64,000 nt of DNA from Vibrio fluvialis (GCF_900460245.1 NZ_UHIP01000001.1:1674001-1738000), one strand, 5' to 3'; shown: positions 7,448 through 16,939, numbered from the stretch's first letter. Translations and numbers: made by a program. Notes: generated from the sequence alone by a model not told the origin.

Positions 7448-8476
7448 TTAATCGTAGACCAGTTGATCTTCTTCGTAGCGGGTATCCACTTTGCATACCA
7501 TCAACGCCGCACGCTGGCCGATGTCAACATATCGGTTCGGGAAAACAATCGCTTCCCCTTCGTTTTTAGCCATCAGCGGTTTGTCGCCATCATGGCCAAA
7601 CACTTCTCCATGCATAAAGGAGGTGAAGTTTTCAACGTTGTCGTCAAAACGAAAATCAAAGTCGTCATGTAAGCGAACAATCGTGCGACTGACCCGATAC
7701 ATAATGGTCTTTTTCGGCAGATGCTCGGATTTCTCCCGGGCAACCAAATCACGCAGCGCCAAATCAAACGCGACCAGACGTCGCAGATCGTTTTCACCAA
7801 TACGCGCTACCTGCCCCAGTTCCATCGTCAGAGCCTGAGCACCAAAATGTTCCGCGCTGTACCAACTGAATGTACTGGCTGGCGCGTTCGACAGCATTAC
7901 CGCTTCCACATGGGCAGACTCAACAAAATCCATCAAGGCGTGGCTGCGTACCGCATGGCGTGCTTTCGGACTGACGGCAAAAGAGTAATGTTTGGATTGG
8001 CGGATCGCACAATGCAGATCAAGGTGCCAGCGAGAGGACATCTCAGTTCCGGCGAAGAAATCTTGCAGATGAATTTTCAGATTGTCGGCGATCACCAGCT
8101 CTTCACTGGAATCATGCGGCTTATCGTCAAACAGGCGATTCAGATTCACCTCGATGAAGCGTGTGTGCTGGTTGGTCGCTTTCGGATGCGCAATGATCAG
8201 CAGCAGGCGCTCTTTAACCGGTTGAAAACCAGAAATAATGTCATCGACCAGTTTATCCATCAGCTCCATCGGCGCGGTTTCATCACCGTGAATACCACTG
8301 GAAATCACAATGTGTCGGGTGGATTCGTCCTGCTCTGCTGGCAGCACTTCTAACACACCGCGCTCATGCAGTTTCAGCGTCACACCAGCTGCGGTTTGCA
8401 TTTCTCCGCTGGCGACAGACTGCTCGAGATCTAAACTGTCAAAAAGAAAAGATTGGCGAAAGAGGGACTTCGTCAT
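7448..8476 (-). CDS. astE: Succinylglutamate desuccinylase AstE
   Basis: A 342-residue zinc hydrolase of the AstE/AspA peptidase M14-like family that releases succinate and glutamate in the last step of the arginine succinyltransferase pathway. Zinc ligands and active-site motifs are visible: ISSGIHGDETAPMELMD near residues 57-73 (H and E of GIHGDE), NLNRLFDD, the HLDLHCAIR ligand segment and the catalytic glutamate region MELGQVARIG. ATG at 8476 has an AAGGAG site upstream. It stands alone here, separated from the other ast genes, between the btu and cob genes; it has its own leader and terminator. Confidence 0.92.
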   Translation of the reverse strand: MTKSLFRQSFLFDSLDLEQSVASGEMQTAAGVTLKLHERGVLEVLPAEQDESTRHIVISSGIHGDETAPMELMDKLVDDIISGFQPVKERLLLIIAHPKATNQHTRFIEVNLNRLFDDKPHDSSEELVIADNLKIHLQDFFAGTEMSSRWHLDLHCAIRQSKHYSFAVSPKARHAVRSHALMDFVESAHVEAVMLSNAPASTFSWYSAEHFGAQALTMELGQVARIGENDLRRLVAFDLALRDLVAREKSEHLPKKTIMYRVSRTIVRLHDDFDFRFDDNVENFTSFMHGEVFGHDGDKPLMAKNEGEAIVFPNRYVDIGQRAALMVCKVDTRYEEDQLVYD

Positions 8477-8694
8477 GCGCTACTCCTTTATTGCACAGCG
8501 GTTATGTTAAAGAATTGTACAGTCGAATTATGTTGGAGCGATCTCACTTATCAAGACCGGCCCCAAGGGGACTGAATGCCGTACTGCACACTTTTTAACA
8601 CACGCGCCCAGCCATCATGTATCAATTACTGACGGATGAATCGATTACTAACGGCGGATTCTACCACTAACCACTTGAGATACTCTATATTCAA

Positions 8695-9309
8695 TTAGTT
8701 CAGTGGCTTATCTTTGAGTTCAATTCCGATGTTCCTCACAGTCACCATCGGTGGCTGTGTAGAGAAAACATCCAGCTGAGTCAGGGTCTGATTGCCTATT
8801 GCCAGCGATGAATACCACACCGGATTGCGCCAATCGGTTTGCAGTACGTGCGCCAGCAATAAACGTATAGTCCCGCCATGAGCAATCACCAAGGTGTTGT
8901 CTTGTAAGGTGGGAAGCCAGCGCTGCCAAGCGTTACTCACTCGTTGATGACAAGCCTGAAGTGTTTCTGCTCCGGGTAGCGGGTTGTCTGTCGGTGATTG
9001 CCAGAACGCCTCTAATTCCGACCAATGCGCACTCAAGTCATCAAAGGTCTGCCCGTCATACTTGCCAAAATGCATTTCCTGGAAATCTGCTTCGACGCTC
9101 AGTGTTATCGATGGATTGAGCGCTTTGAGCTTGTACGCTAAATCAGCGCAACGACGCAAGGGGGAGGTAATGATGTGGGTAAAACCGTGTTTGCTGAGCA
9201 ATAGGGCAAGTTCATTCTGCACCGCGTCTGCCACTGCGACATCGGTAGAGCCGTTAAGTGCAGGTGGGCCGAGTGTTTTAGCATGACGCAACAAGAAAAC
9301 ACGGTTCAT
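8695..9309 (-). CDS. cobC: Alpha-ribazole phosphatase / adenosylcobalamin phosphatase CobC
   Basis: A 204-residue histidine phosphatase superfamily enzyme. The phosphohistidine motif is FLLRHAKT near residues 5-12 and the second catalytic histidine is in VIAHGGTIRLLL; ITSPLRRCADLA supplies the phosphate-binding arginines. In cobalamin assembly it removes the phosphate from alpha-ribazole 5'-phosphate or from adenosylcobalamin 5'-phosphate. Assignment as CobC rather than a generic phosphoglycerate-mutase-like enzyme rests on position: its start overlaps the end of cobU by 4 nt, at the 3' end of the cobT-cobS-cobU-cobC operon. Confidence 0.88.
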   Translation of the reverse strand: MNRVFLLRHAKTLGPPALNGSTDVAVADAVQNELALLLSKHGFTHIITSPLRRCADLAYKLKALNPSITLSVEADFQEMHFGKYDGQTFDDLSAHWSELEAFWQSPTDNPLPGAETLQACHQRVSNAWQRWLPTLQDNTLVIAHGGTIRLLLAHVLQTDWRNPVWYSSLAIGNQTLTQLDVFSTQPPMVTVRNIGIELKDKPLN

Positions 9310-9848
9310 AGCGTTCCCTTCAGCGCCAGCGGCAAGCCCGCAGCAATCAACGTCACACTATCGGCTTGTCGGGCAATCGCCTGATTCATCCAGCCTGCAT
9401 GATCGACAAATAGACGCGACACCTCACCCAGCGGCACCACACCAAGACCCACTTCGTTTGACACCAAAATCACCGTTGCCTCGATCCGGCCGAGCGTTTC
9501 GGTAAGCTCAGTGACTCGCAGTGAAATGGCCTCAGCGCTCAGCGTTTCGCCCTGATTGTAAATCACGTTGTTCAGCCACAGCGTGAGACAATCCACCAGC
9601 ACCACATCGCGGCGGGTAAATTGAGACAATGTCTCGGCTAACGCCGTTGGCGCTTCATGTTCACACCATTCATCGCCGCGCTGCGCCTGATGATGCAAAA
9701 TACGCTGCTGCATTTCACTGTCAAAAGCAATCGCCGTCGCGACGTAATTAAGCTGCCCGGCGCCGAGCGCCGCTATCTGTTTCGCTTTTTGTTCCGCAAA
9801 ACTCGACTTGCCGCTGCGCGCGCCACCAAGAATCAGATGGACACTCAT
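9306..9848 (-). CDS. cobU: Adenosylcobinamide kinase / adenosylcobinamide-phosphate guanylyltransferase CobU
   Basis: A 180-residue bifunctional enzyme that phosphorylates adenosylcobinamide and then adds GMP to form adenosylcobinamide-GDP. The P-loop GGARSGKS is at residues 8-15; the [23 protein letters not shown] segment holds the catalytic histidine and the family pattern (xATA...DxEMxxRIxxHxxxR); [12 protein letters not shown] and [11 protein letters not shown] follow. The ATG at 9848 is chosen because it puts the P-loop at the normal distance and overlaps the cobS stop by 4 nt (ATGA); a longer frame upstream lies within cobS. Confidence 0.95.
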   Translation of the reverse strand: MSVHLILGGARSGKSSFAEQKAKQIAALGAGQLNYVATAIAFDSEMQQRILHHQAQRGDEWCEHEAPTALAETLSQFTRRDVVLVDCLTLWLNNVIYNQGETLSAEAISLRVTELTETLGRIEATVILVSNEVGLGVVPLGEVSRLFVDHAGWMNQAIARQADSVTLIAAGLPLALKGTL

Positions 9849-10645
9849 AACAGGCCTCCGCTCACCGCGATGCCAACGTGCAAATAGGCCAGCAGCAATA
9901 AGTAGAGGCTCAGTTCCACAATCTGTTGGGTACCACCGAGACAATCTCCGGTAAAGCCGCCAAGGCGTTTCATCAGCCAATGTTTGAGCGCACAGCGAAT
10001 CGCCACACTCAGTACCACCGCTCCGCCAAACACTTGCGGACTAAACCACAGACAAGGAATAAGCCCACTAACCAGCAGCAATGCCAGCTCTTTACGGCTC
10101 TGTCGGTTCGCCAAAGGTTTAGATTTGCTGCTGTCAGGGTCGGACACATACGGCATGTCGTAGATGAGCGAGGCTGCCACCGCGCGGCTTAAGGTGTAGC
10201 CCAACAGCCACACGCTAAAGAGCGACATCTGTTCAGCCAGCGAACTTAAAAACAAGAATTTACCCAGTAGCGCCATCACCAACGCCGAAGCGCCATAAGT
10301 GCCGATGCGGCTGTCTTTCATAATGGTCAGACGGCGCTCCACGGTCATGCCACCGCCAATGCCATCGGCCATATCAGTCAGGCCATCTTCATGGAATGCG
10401 CCAGTCAGAAGTAAACTGACCACCATGGACAGAAACACGCTGATGGCAGGCGAAAACAGATGGCTGAATAGCGTAAAGACTCCCGCGCACAACGCGCCCA
10501 ATAACAATCCGACCAGTGCAAAATAGCGCCCGGCCTGATTCATACGTTCACTGCTATAAGGCAAAGACGCCGGAACCGGCAAGCGGGAAAAAAAACTCAC
10601 GGCCAGCAAAAACAGCTCCCATTGATACTTGAGCACCGTTGGCAT
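9845..10645 (-). CDS. cobS: Adenosylcobinamide-GDP ribazoletransferase (cobalamin synthase) CobS
   Basis: A 266-residue integral membrane enzyme that joins adenosylcobinamide-GDP and alpha-ribazole (or its phosphate) to give adenosylcobalamin (phosphate). Several hydrophobic helices flank the cytosolic metal-binding signature [16 protein letters not shown] near residues 85-100 and the [21 protein letters not shown] motif. [24 protein letters not shown] near the C-terminus is also characteristic. Its start shares one base with the cobT stop (TAATG) and its end overlaps cobU, so translation is coupled along the operon. Confidence 0.95.
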   Translation of the reverse strand: MPTVLKYQWELFLLAVSFFSRLPVPASLPYSSERMNQAGRYFALVGLLLGALCAGVFTLFSHLFSPAISVFLSMVVSLLLTGAFHEDGLTDMADGIGGGMTVERRLTIMKDSRIGTYGASALVMALLGKFLFLSSLAEQMSLFSVWLLGYTLSRAVAASLIYDMPYVSDPDSSKSKPLANRQSRKELALLLVSGLIPCLWFSPQVFGGAVVLSVAIRCALKHWLMKRLGGFTGDCLGGTQQIVELSLYLLLLAYLHVGIAVSGGLL

Positions 10646-11673
10646 TACACCGTCACTCCCGCTTCAGCGAAGCTGGCCATGGTGTTGTAAAACTCCGCCG
10701 CCGCGCGCAGCAACGGAACTGCCAATACAGCGCCAGTCCCTTCACCAAGGCGTAGGCCCAAATCCAATAGCGGCTGCGCATCCAACAACTCCAGCACCGC
10801 GCGATGGCCGGACTCATGTGAGCGATGAGCAAAAATCATCACATCACGCGCATTCGGATCAAGCAGCGTGGCAACATAAGCGGCCACGGTCACGATGAAG
10901 CCATCGACCACCACTGGCGTGTTGCGGCGTGACGCGCCCAAAAACGCGCCGACCATTTGCACGATTTCAAAGCCGCCCACTTCAGCCAAGACAGCTTTCA
11001 CATCCAAGCCTTGGCAGCGAGCGACAGCCTGCCCTACCAACTGACGCTTTTTCTGATACTGCTGCTCGGAGATGCCAGTGCCCATGCCCACACACCGCTC
11101 CGCCGACAAACCACTCAGTGCAGAAAGCAGCGCAGCTGCACTGCTGGTATTGGCAATCCCCATCTCACCAAACATCACCAGATTGGATCCGCCATCAATG
11201 ACTTGTTCGGTCAACGCCTGACCAAGTGCCAGACCTTTCTCTACTTGTTCGTGGCTCATTGCCGCATGATGGGCAAAGTTTTCAGTTCTATCGCCCAAAC
11301 GCTGCACAATAAAGTCCGGATGCTGAGATTCCACTGGCAACAAAATACCCGTATCCACCACTTTCATCGCCACTTGGTTGGCACGGCAGAAGCAGTTGAT
11401 CGCGGCTCCGCCCGCGAGAAAATTCAACACCATTTGTTGTGTTACCGCGCTCGGCGCAATGCTCACGCCTTCATCAGCAATCCCATGATCGCCGGCAAAC
11501 ACCAACACGGTTGGTTGCTCAATACAGATTTGCGTCGCAGCACTGCTTTGCCCTTGGCTTTGAATCAACGCCAACTGATACGCCACCTGCTCCAGTTGCC
11601 CTAGTGCGCCCAGCGGCTTCGTTTTTTGGTCAATGCGCTGGGTAATGGCGGCGTGGAATGAAAGATCTAACAT
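10645..11673 (-). CDS. cobT: Nicotinate-nucleotide--dimethylbenzimidazole phosphoribosyltransferase CobT
   Basis: A 342-residue enzyme that makes alpha-ribazole 5'-phosphate, the lower-ligand nucleotide of cobalamin, from dimethylbenzimidazole and nicotinate mononucleotide. Typical motifs are the N-terminal [30 protein letters not shown], the [14 protein letters not shown] loop, and [16 protein letters not shown] near the C-terminus carrying the catalytic glutamate. The ATG at 11673 is chosen (AGGA site 8 nt upstream, start [11 protein letters not shown]); a longer frame overlaps the upstream flavin reductase gene. Gap to that gene is only 13 nt. Confidence 0.95.
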   Translation of the reverse strand: MLDLSFHAAITQRIDQKTKPLGALGQLEQVAYQLALIQSQGQSSAATQICIEQPTVLVFAGDHGIADEGVSIAPSAVTQQMVLNFLAGGAAINCFCRANQVAMKVVDTGILLPVESQHPDFIVQRLGDRTENFAHHAAMSHEQVEKGLALGQALTEQVIDGGSNLVMFGEMGIANTSSAAALLSALSGLSAERCVGMGTGISEQQYQKKRQLVGQAVARCQGLDVKAVLAEVGGFEIVQMVGAFLGASRRNTPVVVDGFIVTVAAYVATLLDPNARDVMIFAHRSHESGHRAVLELLDAQPLLDLGLRLGEGTGAVLAVPLLRAAAEFYNTMASFAEAGVTV

Positions 11674-11686
11674 GTGTAATTCCTGG

Positions 11687-12298
11687 TTATTGTGGGCGTT
11701 GAATAGTGAATGTTTTTTCGAGCGTGGCGTATTCGCCACCGCCAAGACGTGACAGCGGGTCGAGCGTCAGTGCGTCGACATTCAGGCGCTCACCCTGCAT
11801 CTTGATGATGCGCTCATCAAGATAAACCTGTTCGACTTTGGCAAACAAAAGCGTTTGCGGTGTAGCGCCAATCTCCTGCATTTCGTAAAGCGTGCAGCCA
11901 AATGCCACCGGGCATGCTTTTACGCGAGGCAATGCAAAGCCTTCAAATTCACTCAGCTCAATATCGCTTGCGGTCACTTCTGATTCGCCGTGTTCAAGTG
12001 TTGCGGCCGTCTTGGTAACCGCTTCAGCCAATCCCACATCGGCAATATGGATCACCAGTTTGCCTTTCTCTTTGGCATTGCGGGCGGTGTCTTTGATTTC
12101 ACCGGAAGGCTTTTTGCCAATCGAAATCATCAGCAAAGGAGGCTGACTCGACACTGCAGTAAAATAGGAAAATGGTGCCAGATTGAAGTTTTCGTCCGTC
12201 GATTCCGTCAGCACCCAGGCGATCGGACGTGGCACGACAGTTTGCGTCATCAAATGGTAGATAGCGGAAGGGTCCCACTGGCTGAAATCAATATACAT
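11687..12298 (-). CDS. Flavin reductase-like domain protein, first gene of the cob operon
   Basis: A 203-residue protein of the flavin reductase/FMN-binding split-barrel family (DIM6/NTAB type). Key parts are [42 protein letters not shown] near residues 20-60, the FMN-phosphate binding region of this fold, then [17 protein letters not shown] and the C-terminal [21 protein letters not shown], which is common in this subgroup. It lies 13 nt upstream of cobT with no terminator, so it is probably the first cistron of the cobalamin operon. A role in supplying reduced flavin or reducing a corrinoid is inferred from position only. Confidence 0.8.
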   Translation of the reverse strand: MYIDFSQWDPSAIYHLMTQTVVPRPIAWVLTESTDENFNLAPFSYFTAVSSQPPLLMISIGKKPSGEIKDTARNAKEKGKLVIHIADVGLAEAVTKTAATLEHGESEVTASDIELSEFEGFALPRVKACPVAFGCTLYEMQEIGATPQTLLFAKVEQVYLDERIIKMQGERLNVDALTLDPLSRLGGGEYATLEKTFTIQRPQ

Positions 12299-12527
12299 GA
12301 GCTAATCCGTAAGCTGACAAAGAGAGGAAAATGACATCGTTTTGCAGTCTACCCGCAATCGATGACGGATACCAAACTTTGCCCCTCTCTTCGGTTTGTT
12401 TGCCGAAAGGGTGATCGATTTGTAAACCACCGCCTATAAGCCATTGATCAATTTATACACTATACTCTTGGTACAGATGATGCAGGTATGCACTGTCGTC
12501 AGCGATAACTCACAGCAAGGAGATGTT
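12299..12527. other. Divergent intergenic region upstream of the cob operon
   Basis: Leader and promoter region for the leftward flavin reductase-cob operon and for the rightward small ORF. No B12-box or conserved cobalamin riboswitch helices were recognised. Toward the right a TATACT -10-like box (12461-12466) and a weak GG-N10-GC pair (12470-12483) precede the small ORF. Confidence 0.4.
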
Positions 12528-12617
12528 ATGTTTGCTAATCAACGATCGCAGAAACAGAAACCGGCAAAATCGTCGGGCAACAAAAAGCACAATCAAGTCC
12601 CACTGTCACTGACCTGA
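12528..12617 (+). CDS. Small basic ORF, 29 residues
   Basis: A 29-codon ORF starting MFANQRSQKQKPAK, very rich in Lys, Arg, Gln, Asn and Ser, with no hydrophobic segment. Support: a near-perfect AAGGAG ribosome site 6 nt before the ATG and a rho-independent terminator 18 nt after the stop, giving a complete tiny transcription unit. Against: length and low complexity give no family match that I can name. It may encode a nucleic-acid-binding microprotein, or the transcript itself may be the functional product. Confidence 0.5.
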   Translation: MFANQRSQKQKPAKSSGNKKHNQVPLSLT

Positions 12618-12634
12618 CGGATCATTCACCCGAT

Positions 12635-12660
12635 AAGACCTCGCCTCGCGGGGTCTTTTT
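12635..12660 (+). terminator. Rho-independent terminator after the 29-residue ORF
   Basis: Stem AAGACC(T)CGC/GCGGGGTCTT with a short loop and TTTTT tail, located before the start of the NAD(P)-binding protein gene. Confidence 0.75.
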
Positions 12661-12682
12661 ATGACTTTAAGCGATTATTCTT

Positions 12683-13354
12683 ATGGCTACCTCTTCCACC
12701 ACTCAGGTGATCATCGCTGGCGCAACTGGCCTTGTCGGCTCCTGTGTATTAAAACAACTGCTCGCGGAACCAGTCATTGACGGCGTGTATGCTCTCACCC
12801 GCAAACCGCTTAAAGCCCATACAAAATTAACCGAGTTGCTGAGTGCCGAACTTACAGTCAAAAACTGGGACAACCACCACGTAGTTCCTGAATTTGGCGT
12901 CATAGCCCTGGGCACCACACACAAACAGGCGGGTTCTCAGCAAGAGTTGGAAGCGGTGGATTATCATTTAGTCTGTCAGGTCGCACGGACGATGAAAGCG
13001 ATCGGTGTGCAACGTCTGGCCGTGGTGTCGAGTTACGGCGTGCATCCGCGCTCACGATCTCATTACCTGCGCTGCAAAGGCAAAATGGAGGAAGCGATTC
13101 GCCAAATGGGATTCGAGCACGTCACTTTTGTGCGCCCCGGCCCGTTAGTCGGCAATCGCAACACGGTAAGGCCTGATGAAGTCTGGCTGCAACGCATCAT
13201 GAAGGTGGGACAATACCTGTTGTGGGGCAAGCTGAAAAACCTGATTCCGATTCGCGCCGAAGTGGTCGCTCAGGCCCTGCTTTACAGTTTGTTTGACCGC
13301 AACGCTCCAGCGGTTTCCGTTCTGTACACCACCGATATGAAGCGAATGCTGTAG
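12683..13354 (+). CDS. NAD(P)-binding atypical SDR protein (NAD-dependent epimerase/HTATIP2-like)
   Basis: A 223-residue Rossmann-fold protein of the atypical short-chain dehydrogenase group. The nucleotide-binding motif VIIAGATGLVGSCVLKQLL (GATGLVG) is near residues 9-27; LGTTHKQAGS and VVSSYGVHPRSRSHYLRCKGKMEEAI follow, matching the HTATIP2/YbjT-like pattern in which a serine and a YxxxK-like site are present (the Tyr-Leu-Arg-Cys-Lys stretch gives YxxxK). FVRPGPLVGNR is also typical. Reaction is unknown. It begins 23 nt after the terminator of the small ORF and so probably needs read-through or an internal promoter. Confidence 0.75.
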   Translation: MATSSTTQVIIAGATGLVGSCVLKQLLAEPVIDGVYALTRKPLKAHTKLTELLSAELTVKNWDNHHVVPEFGVIALGTTHKQAGSQQELEAVDYHLVCQVARTMKAIGVQRLAVVSSYGVHPRSRSHYLRCKGKMEEAIRQMGFEHVTFVRPGPLVGNRNTVRPDEVWLQRIMKVGQYLLWGKLKNLIPIRAEVVAQALLYSLFDRNAPAVSVLYTTDMKRML

Positions 13355-13566
13355 AAATATCACTGAAACGAATATTTCACCGTCTGATCGCTAATTATTT
13401 GTACAACCCCCTACATTCATAACGTTTCGTTCTAAATAATGCTGTTTTTATATTTTCTATTCCGCATATGAAACGTTATGGTGCGCGCTAGATACGTTCC
13501 TACTTTTCAATATCGCTGAGGATTTCTCTTCAGGTCGGTATACACCCGTTTTAAGGATTCTAAATT
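13355..13566 (+). promoter_or_regulatory. tcyP upstream region with a long inverted repeat
   Basis: Contains two 11-bp arms, CATAACGTTTC (13428-13438) and GAAACGTTATG (13470-13480), that are exact reverse complements spaced 31 nt apart. They could be paired operator half-sites or a stem in the leader. The ribosome site before tcyP is TTAAGGA. Confidence 0.5.
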
Positions 13567-14946
13567 ATGTCAGTTGCAGCTATCGCGTCGATCGCGGTAT
13601 TTGTCGGCATTCTGTTCTTCTTGTTTGGACAACAGAAAAAAGCCTACACCCTTTCTCGTCTTGTTCTGCTTGGCCTGGTGCTGGGTAGCGCGTTTGGTCT
13701 GGCCCTTCAACTGATCTTTGGTGAAGGCAGCAGTGTGATCAAAGAAACGCTGTCATGGGTTGCCATTGTAGGTAACGGTTACGTTGGCCTGTTGAAAATG
13801 GTCATCATGCCACTAGTGCTGGTATCTATGATTTCTGCAGTGGTGAAACTGGATAAAAACGGTTCACTGGGCAAAATCTCTGGTCTGACAATTTTCATTC
13901 TGCTGTTTACTACCGCGATTGCCGCACTGATCGGTATTCTGATCACGCAGGCATTTGGCCTTACGGCTGCTGGCCTGACTGAAGGCGCTCGTGAAACGGC
14001 ACGTATTGCTGTACTTGAGAGCCGCGCTTCAACCGTAGCAGATTTGACTATTCCACAAATGTTGCTGAGCTTTATTCCAACCAACCCGTTTGCTGATCTG
14101 ACTGGCGCACGTTCAACGTCAATCATCGCCGTGGTTATCTTCGGTGTATTGGTCGGTATTGCGGCTCGTAAAGTGATGATCGAAAAGGAACAACTGGAAG
14201 CGCCAATCCGCACTTTCGTGGAAGCAATTCAATCTATCGTGATGCGCCTGGTTAAAATGATCATGGCGCTGACTCCTTACGGTATCGCAGCACTGATGGC
14301 AAAAGTTGTCGCAACATCAAGCGCCGCTGATATTCTGAACTTGCTGGGCTTCATCGTTGCTTCCTACATCGCGATTGCACTGATGTTTGTCGTACACGGC
14401 GTACTGGTGTCATTTGTGGGTGTGAATCCAAAAACTTACTTCCAGAAAGTATGGCCAGTGCTGACATTCGCATTCACTTCACGCAGCTCTGCGGCCACTA
14501 TTCCACTGAACGTGGAAGCGCAAATTACCAAACTGAACGTGTCACCAGCGATCGCGAACCTGTCCGCATCCTTTGGTGCAACGATTGGTCAGAACGGTTG
14601 TGCAGGTATCTATCCTGCCATGTTGGCAGTGATGGTAGCTCCAACCATGGGCATTAACCCGCTGGATATTCAGTTCATTCTGTCGCTGATTGCGATCATC
14701 ACCATCAGCTCATTCGGCATTGCTGGTGTGGGTGGCGGTGCAACCTTCGCAGCACTGATTGTTCTGCCTGCCATGGGCCTGCCAGTGACCATCGCGGCGC
14801 TGCTGATCTCTATCGAGCCATTGATCGATATGGCGCGTACCGCACTGAATGTATCCGGCGCGATGACCGCGGGCACGATCACCAGTCGTCTGCTCAATGA
14901 AACAGCAGACAACACTGCTGAAGCAGCTCAGGAAGCGACTGCGTAA
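13567..14946 (+). CDS. tcyP: L-cystine/dicarboxylate symporter family transporter TcyP
   Basis: A 459-residue inner-membrane sodium/proton symporter of the DAACS family, closest in pattern to TcyP/YdjN cystine transporters. Signature re-entrant loop sequences are visible: [13 protein letters not shown] near residue 305 (HP1) and [22 protein letters not shown] near 390 (HP2), with [18 protein letters not shown] early on. It imports cystine (and possibly diaminopimelate or related compounds). Single-gene unit with an inverted-repeat element upstream and a strong terminator downstream. Assignment as cystine rather than dicarboxylate transporter is from recognition of overall sequence and from the equivalent locus in V. 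cholerae. Confidence 0.85.
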   Translation: MSVAAIASIAVFVGILFFLFGQQKKAYTLSRLVLLGLVLGSAFGLALQLIFGEGSSVIKETLSWVAIVGNGYVGLLKMVIMPLVLVSMISAVVKLDKNGSLGKISGLTIFILLFTTAIAALIGILITQAFGLTAAGLTEGARETARIAVLESRASTVADLTIPQMLLSFIPTNPFADLTGARSTSIIAVVIFGVLVGIAARKVMIEKEQLEAPIRTFVEAIQSIVMRLVKMIMALTPYGIAALMAKVVATSSAADILNLLGFIVASYIAIALMFVVHGVLVSFVGVNPKTYFQKVWPVLTFAFTSRSSAATIPLNVEAQITKLNVSPAIANLSASFGATIGQNGCAGIYPAMLAVMVAPTMGINPLDIQFILSLIAIITISSFGIAGVGGGATFAALIVLPAMGLPVTIAALLISIEPLIDMARTALNVSGAMTAGTITSRLLNETADNTAEAAQEATA

Positions 14947-14965
14947 GTACCAACACTTAGTCACG

Positions 14966-14995
14966 AAAAGCCGACGCTCAGACGTCGGCTTTTTT
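14966..14995. terminator. Strong bidirectional terminator after tcyP
   Basis: Stem AAAAGCCGACG/CGTCGGCTTTT with a CTCAGA loop and T-run. Confidence 0.85.
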
Positions 14996-15024
14996 GATTT
15001 TCGGCTCCGCATTCCCACTATGCT

Positions 15025-15237
15025 TCAGGCTAAATGTTCGATCAGTTCCGGCTGAATGGCCGCCAGTATTGAGCGCGCATGTTCGGATTCAATATCGAGC
15101 TCACACCAACCGTCGGTCCCCATAAACTCAGCAGTGCGATATTCCAGCGTCACCCTGTCACCCGAGGTGCACACATAACCAGAAAGCCTGAATATTCCGG
15201 CTGACGTATGTATTCGACTAATTTCAAATGTTTTCAT
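15025..15237 (-). CDS. Small hypothetical protein
   Basis: A 70-residue soluble protein starting MKTFEISRIHTSAGIFRLSGYV, apparently beta-rich, no signal or membrane segment. The ATG at 15237 follows an AGGA site by 8 nt; an in-frame ATG 9 nt earlier is also possible. It contains LEYRTAEFMGTDGWCELDIES, which I cannot attach to a named family. It converges with tcyP across a strong terminator and is divergent from sbcB. Confidence 0.6.
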   Translation of the reverse strand: MKTFEISRIHTSAGIFRLSGYVCTSGDRVTLEYRTAEFMGTDGWCELDIESEHARSILAAIQPELIEHLA

Positions 15238-15474
15238 GTAAGTCATCCTGTCAGGCTCATAAACCATGGAATAACATAAAGTGCGGCGGGTTTAAATTTG
15301 TTCCTGACCATGGCTAACATCCATGCAGACCAAAACGGTGCTTCTGCTCAAGCATTATTTGCTGAATCACTGAGCGAACATGGCCTGCGGCGAGGTTTCG
15401 AGATTGCCATGTCCGATACGGGATGTTCTAATAACCGTTCAACAATTTTTAAATCAGCGACTTGGTAAAGAGAC

Positions 15475-16899
15475 ATGCAGCAGCAACACCAGCCAACTTA
15501 TTTCTTCTTTGACTACGAGACGTGGGGCACCAGCCCGGCCAAAGATCGTCCGAGTCAGTTTGCTGGTGTACGCACAGACATGGATTTCAACATCATTGGC
15601 GAGCCTTTGGTGATCTATTGCCAACTGCCAGCGGATTATCTGCCAGCGCCAGAAGCCGCGCTGATTACCGGCATCATTCCACAAAAAGCGATGGCACAAG
15701 GGCTTTCAGAGCCGGAGTTTATTGCCAAAATTCACGCAGAACTGTCGACACCCAACACCACCAGCCTGGGTTATAACAGCATTCGTTTCGACGATGAAGT
15801 GACACGTTATACCTGCTACCGCAACTTTCTCGACCCGTATGCCTGGAGCTGGCAGAACGGCAACTCACGTTGGGATCTGCTCGATGTGATGCGTGCGTGT
15901 CATGCGCTGCGCCCAGAAGGCATTGTGTGGCCGGAAAACGACGAAGGTTTTACCAGCTTCAAACTAGAGCATTTGTCAAAAGCCAACGGCATTGAGCACG
16001 AAAATGCGCACGATGCGATGGCCGATGTGATTGCGACGATTGAACTGGCGAAAAAAGTCAAAGCGGCGCAGCCCAAACTGTTCGATTATTTCTTCTCTAT
16101 GCGCCATAAGCGCAAACTGAATGAACTGATTGATATCGTCAACATGACGCCGCTGATGCACGTGTCCGGCATGCTGGGTCGCGAGTGTCAATACACCAGT
16201 TGGATTGTGCCGATAGCCTGGCACCCTACCAATCAGAACGCCGTGATTGTGGCTGATTTGGCCAAAGATCCACAGCCGCTGATCGACTTAGATGTGGACG
16301 CTCTGCATGCACGTCTATATACCCGTCACGATGATTTAGCACCGGATGAACTGCCTGTGCCCGTCAAACTGGTTCATCTCAATAAATGCCCGATTCTGGC
16401 ACCGGCGAAAACGCTGACCGCAGAAAATGCCGCTACCATCGGTATTGATCGCGAATTGTGTCTAGCGAATCTGGCTCGCATTCGTCAGCATCCGGAAATT
16501 CGAGAGAAGCTGGCAGCCCTCTTTGGCATTGAACGAGAATTTGAAGCATCGAACGATGTTGATACACAGCTCTATGATGGATTCTTCTCACCTGCGGATA
16601 AAGCGGCGATGGAGATCATCCGTTCAACCAAACCTGAGCTGCTTGGCGAGCTGGATATTACCTTCAGCGATAAACGCATCGAACCGCTGCTGTTTCGCTA
16701 TCGCGCACGTAACTTCCCTTGGACGCTGGATGAAAATGACCAGCGCCGCTGGGCGAACCATTGCCGCGACTACTACGAAACACACCTGCCAGATTACATG
16801 CTGAATCTGGAAAACTTAGTTCATGAACATGAAAGTGACGAAAAGAAAATCGCCATTTTAAAATCCGTTTACCAATACGTAGAGAAGCTAGCCTCTTAG
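15475..16899 (+). CDS. sbcB: Exodeoxyribonuclease I SbcB
   Basis: A 474-residue 3'-5' single-strand DNA exonuclease (DnaQ fold) acting in recombination, mismatch repair and end trimming. Exo motifs: FFFDYETWGT (D-x-E) at residues 10-19, LGYNSIRFDDEVTRYTCYRNF (Exo II), and ENAHDAMADVIATIELAK with the catalytic HxxxD (Exo III) near residues 178-195. The rest matches the SH3-like and C-terminal domains that wrap ssDNA. Length equals the enterobacterial enzyme. Start ATG has an AAAGAGA site upstream. Confidence 0.95.
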   Translation: MQQQHQPTYFFFDYETWGTSPAKDRPSQFAGVRTDMDFNIIGEPLVIYCQLPADYLPAPEAALITGIIPQKAMAQGLSEPEFIAKIHAELSTPNTTSLGYNSIRFDDEVTRYTCYRNFLDPYAWSWQNGNSRWDLLDVMRACHALRPEGIVWPENDEGFTSFKLEHLSKANGIEHENAHDAMADVIATIELAKKVKAAQPKLFDYFFSMRHKRKLNELIDIVNMTPLMHVSGMLGRECQYTSWIVPIAWHPTNQNAVIVADLAKDPQPLIDLDVDALHARLYTRHDDLAPDELPVPVKLVHLNKCPILAPAKTLTAENAATIGIDRELCLANLARIRQHPEIREKLAALFGIEREFEASNDVDTQLYDGFFSPADKAAMEIIRSTKPELLGELDITFSDKRIEPLLFRYRARNFPWTLDENDQRRWANHCRDYYETHLPDYMLNLENLVHEHESDEKKIAILKSVYQYVEKLAS

Positions 16900-16939
16900 T
16901 TTCTGAGTTTATTTGATTGCAATTACGGCTGACATTCTC

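Noticed and set aside
8570..8620. B12-box-like text upstream of astE
   Set aside because: Short resemblance only; none of the conserved riboswitch helices could be drawn, and astE is not a B12 gene.
12469..12485. A second sigma-54 promoter (TTGGTACAGATGATGCA) before the 29-residue ORF
   Set aside because: GG-N10-GC spacing fits, but three important positions differ from consensus and a TATACT box lies next to it. Mentioned only as a possibility.
15310..15468. Rightward 52-codon ORF just before sbcB
   Set aside because: It has no ribosome site and no recognisable family; it ends only 6 nt before sbcB and may simply be leader sequence. Not strong enough to list as a gene.
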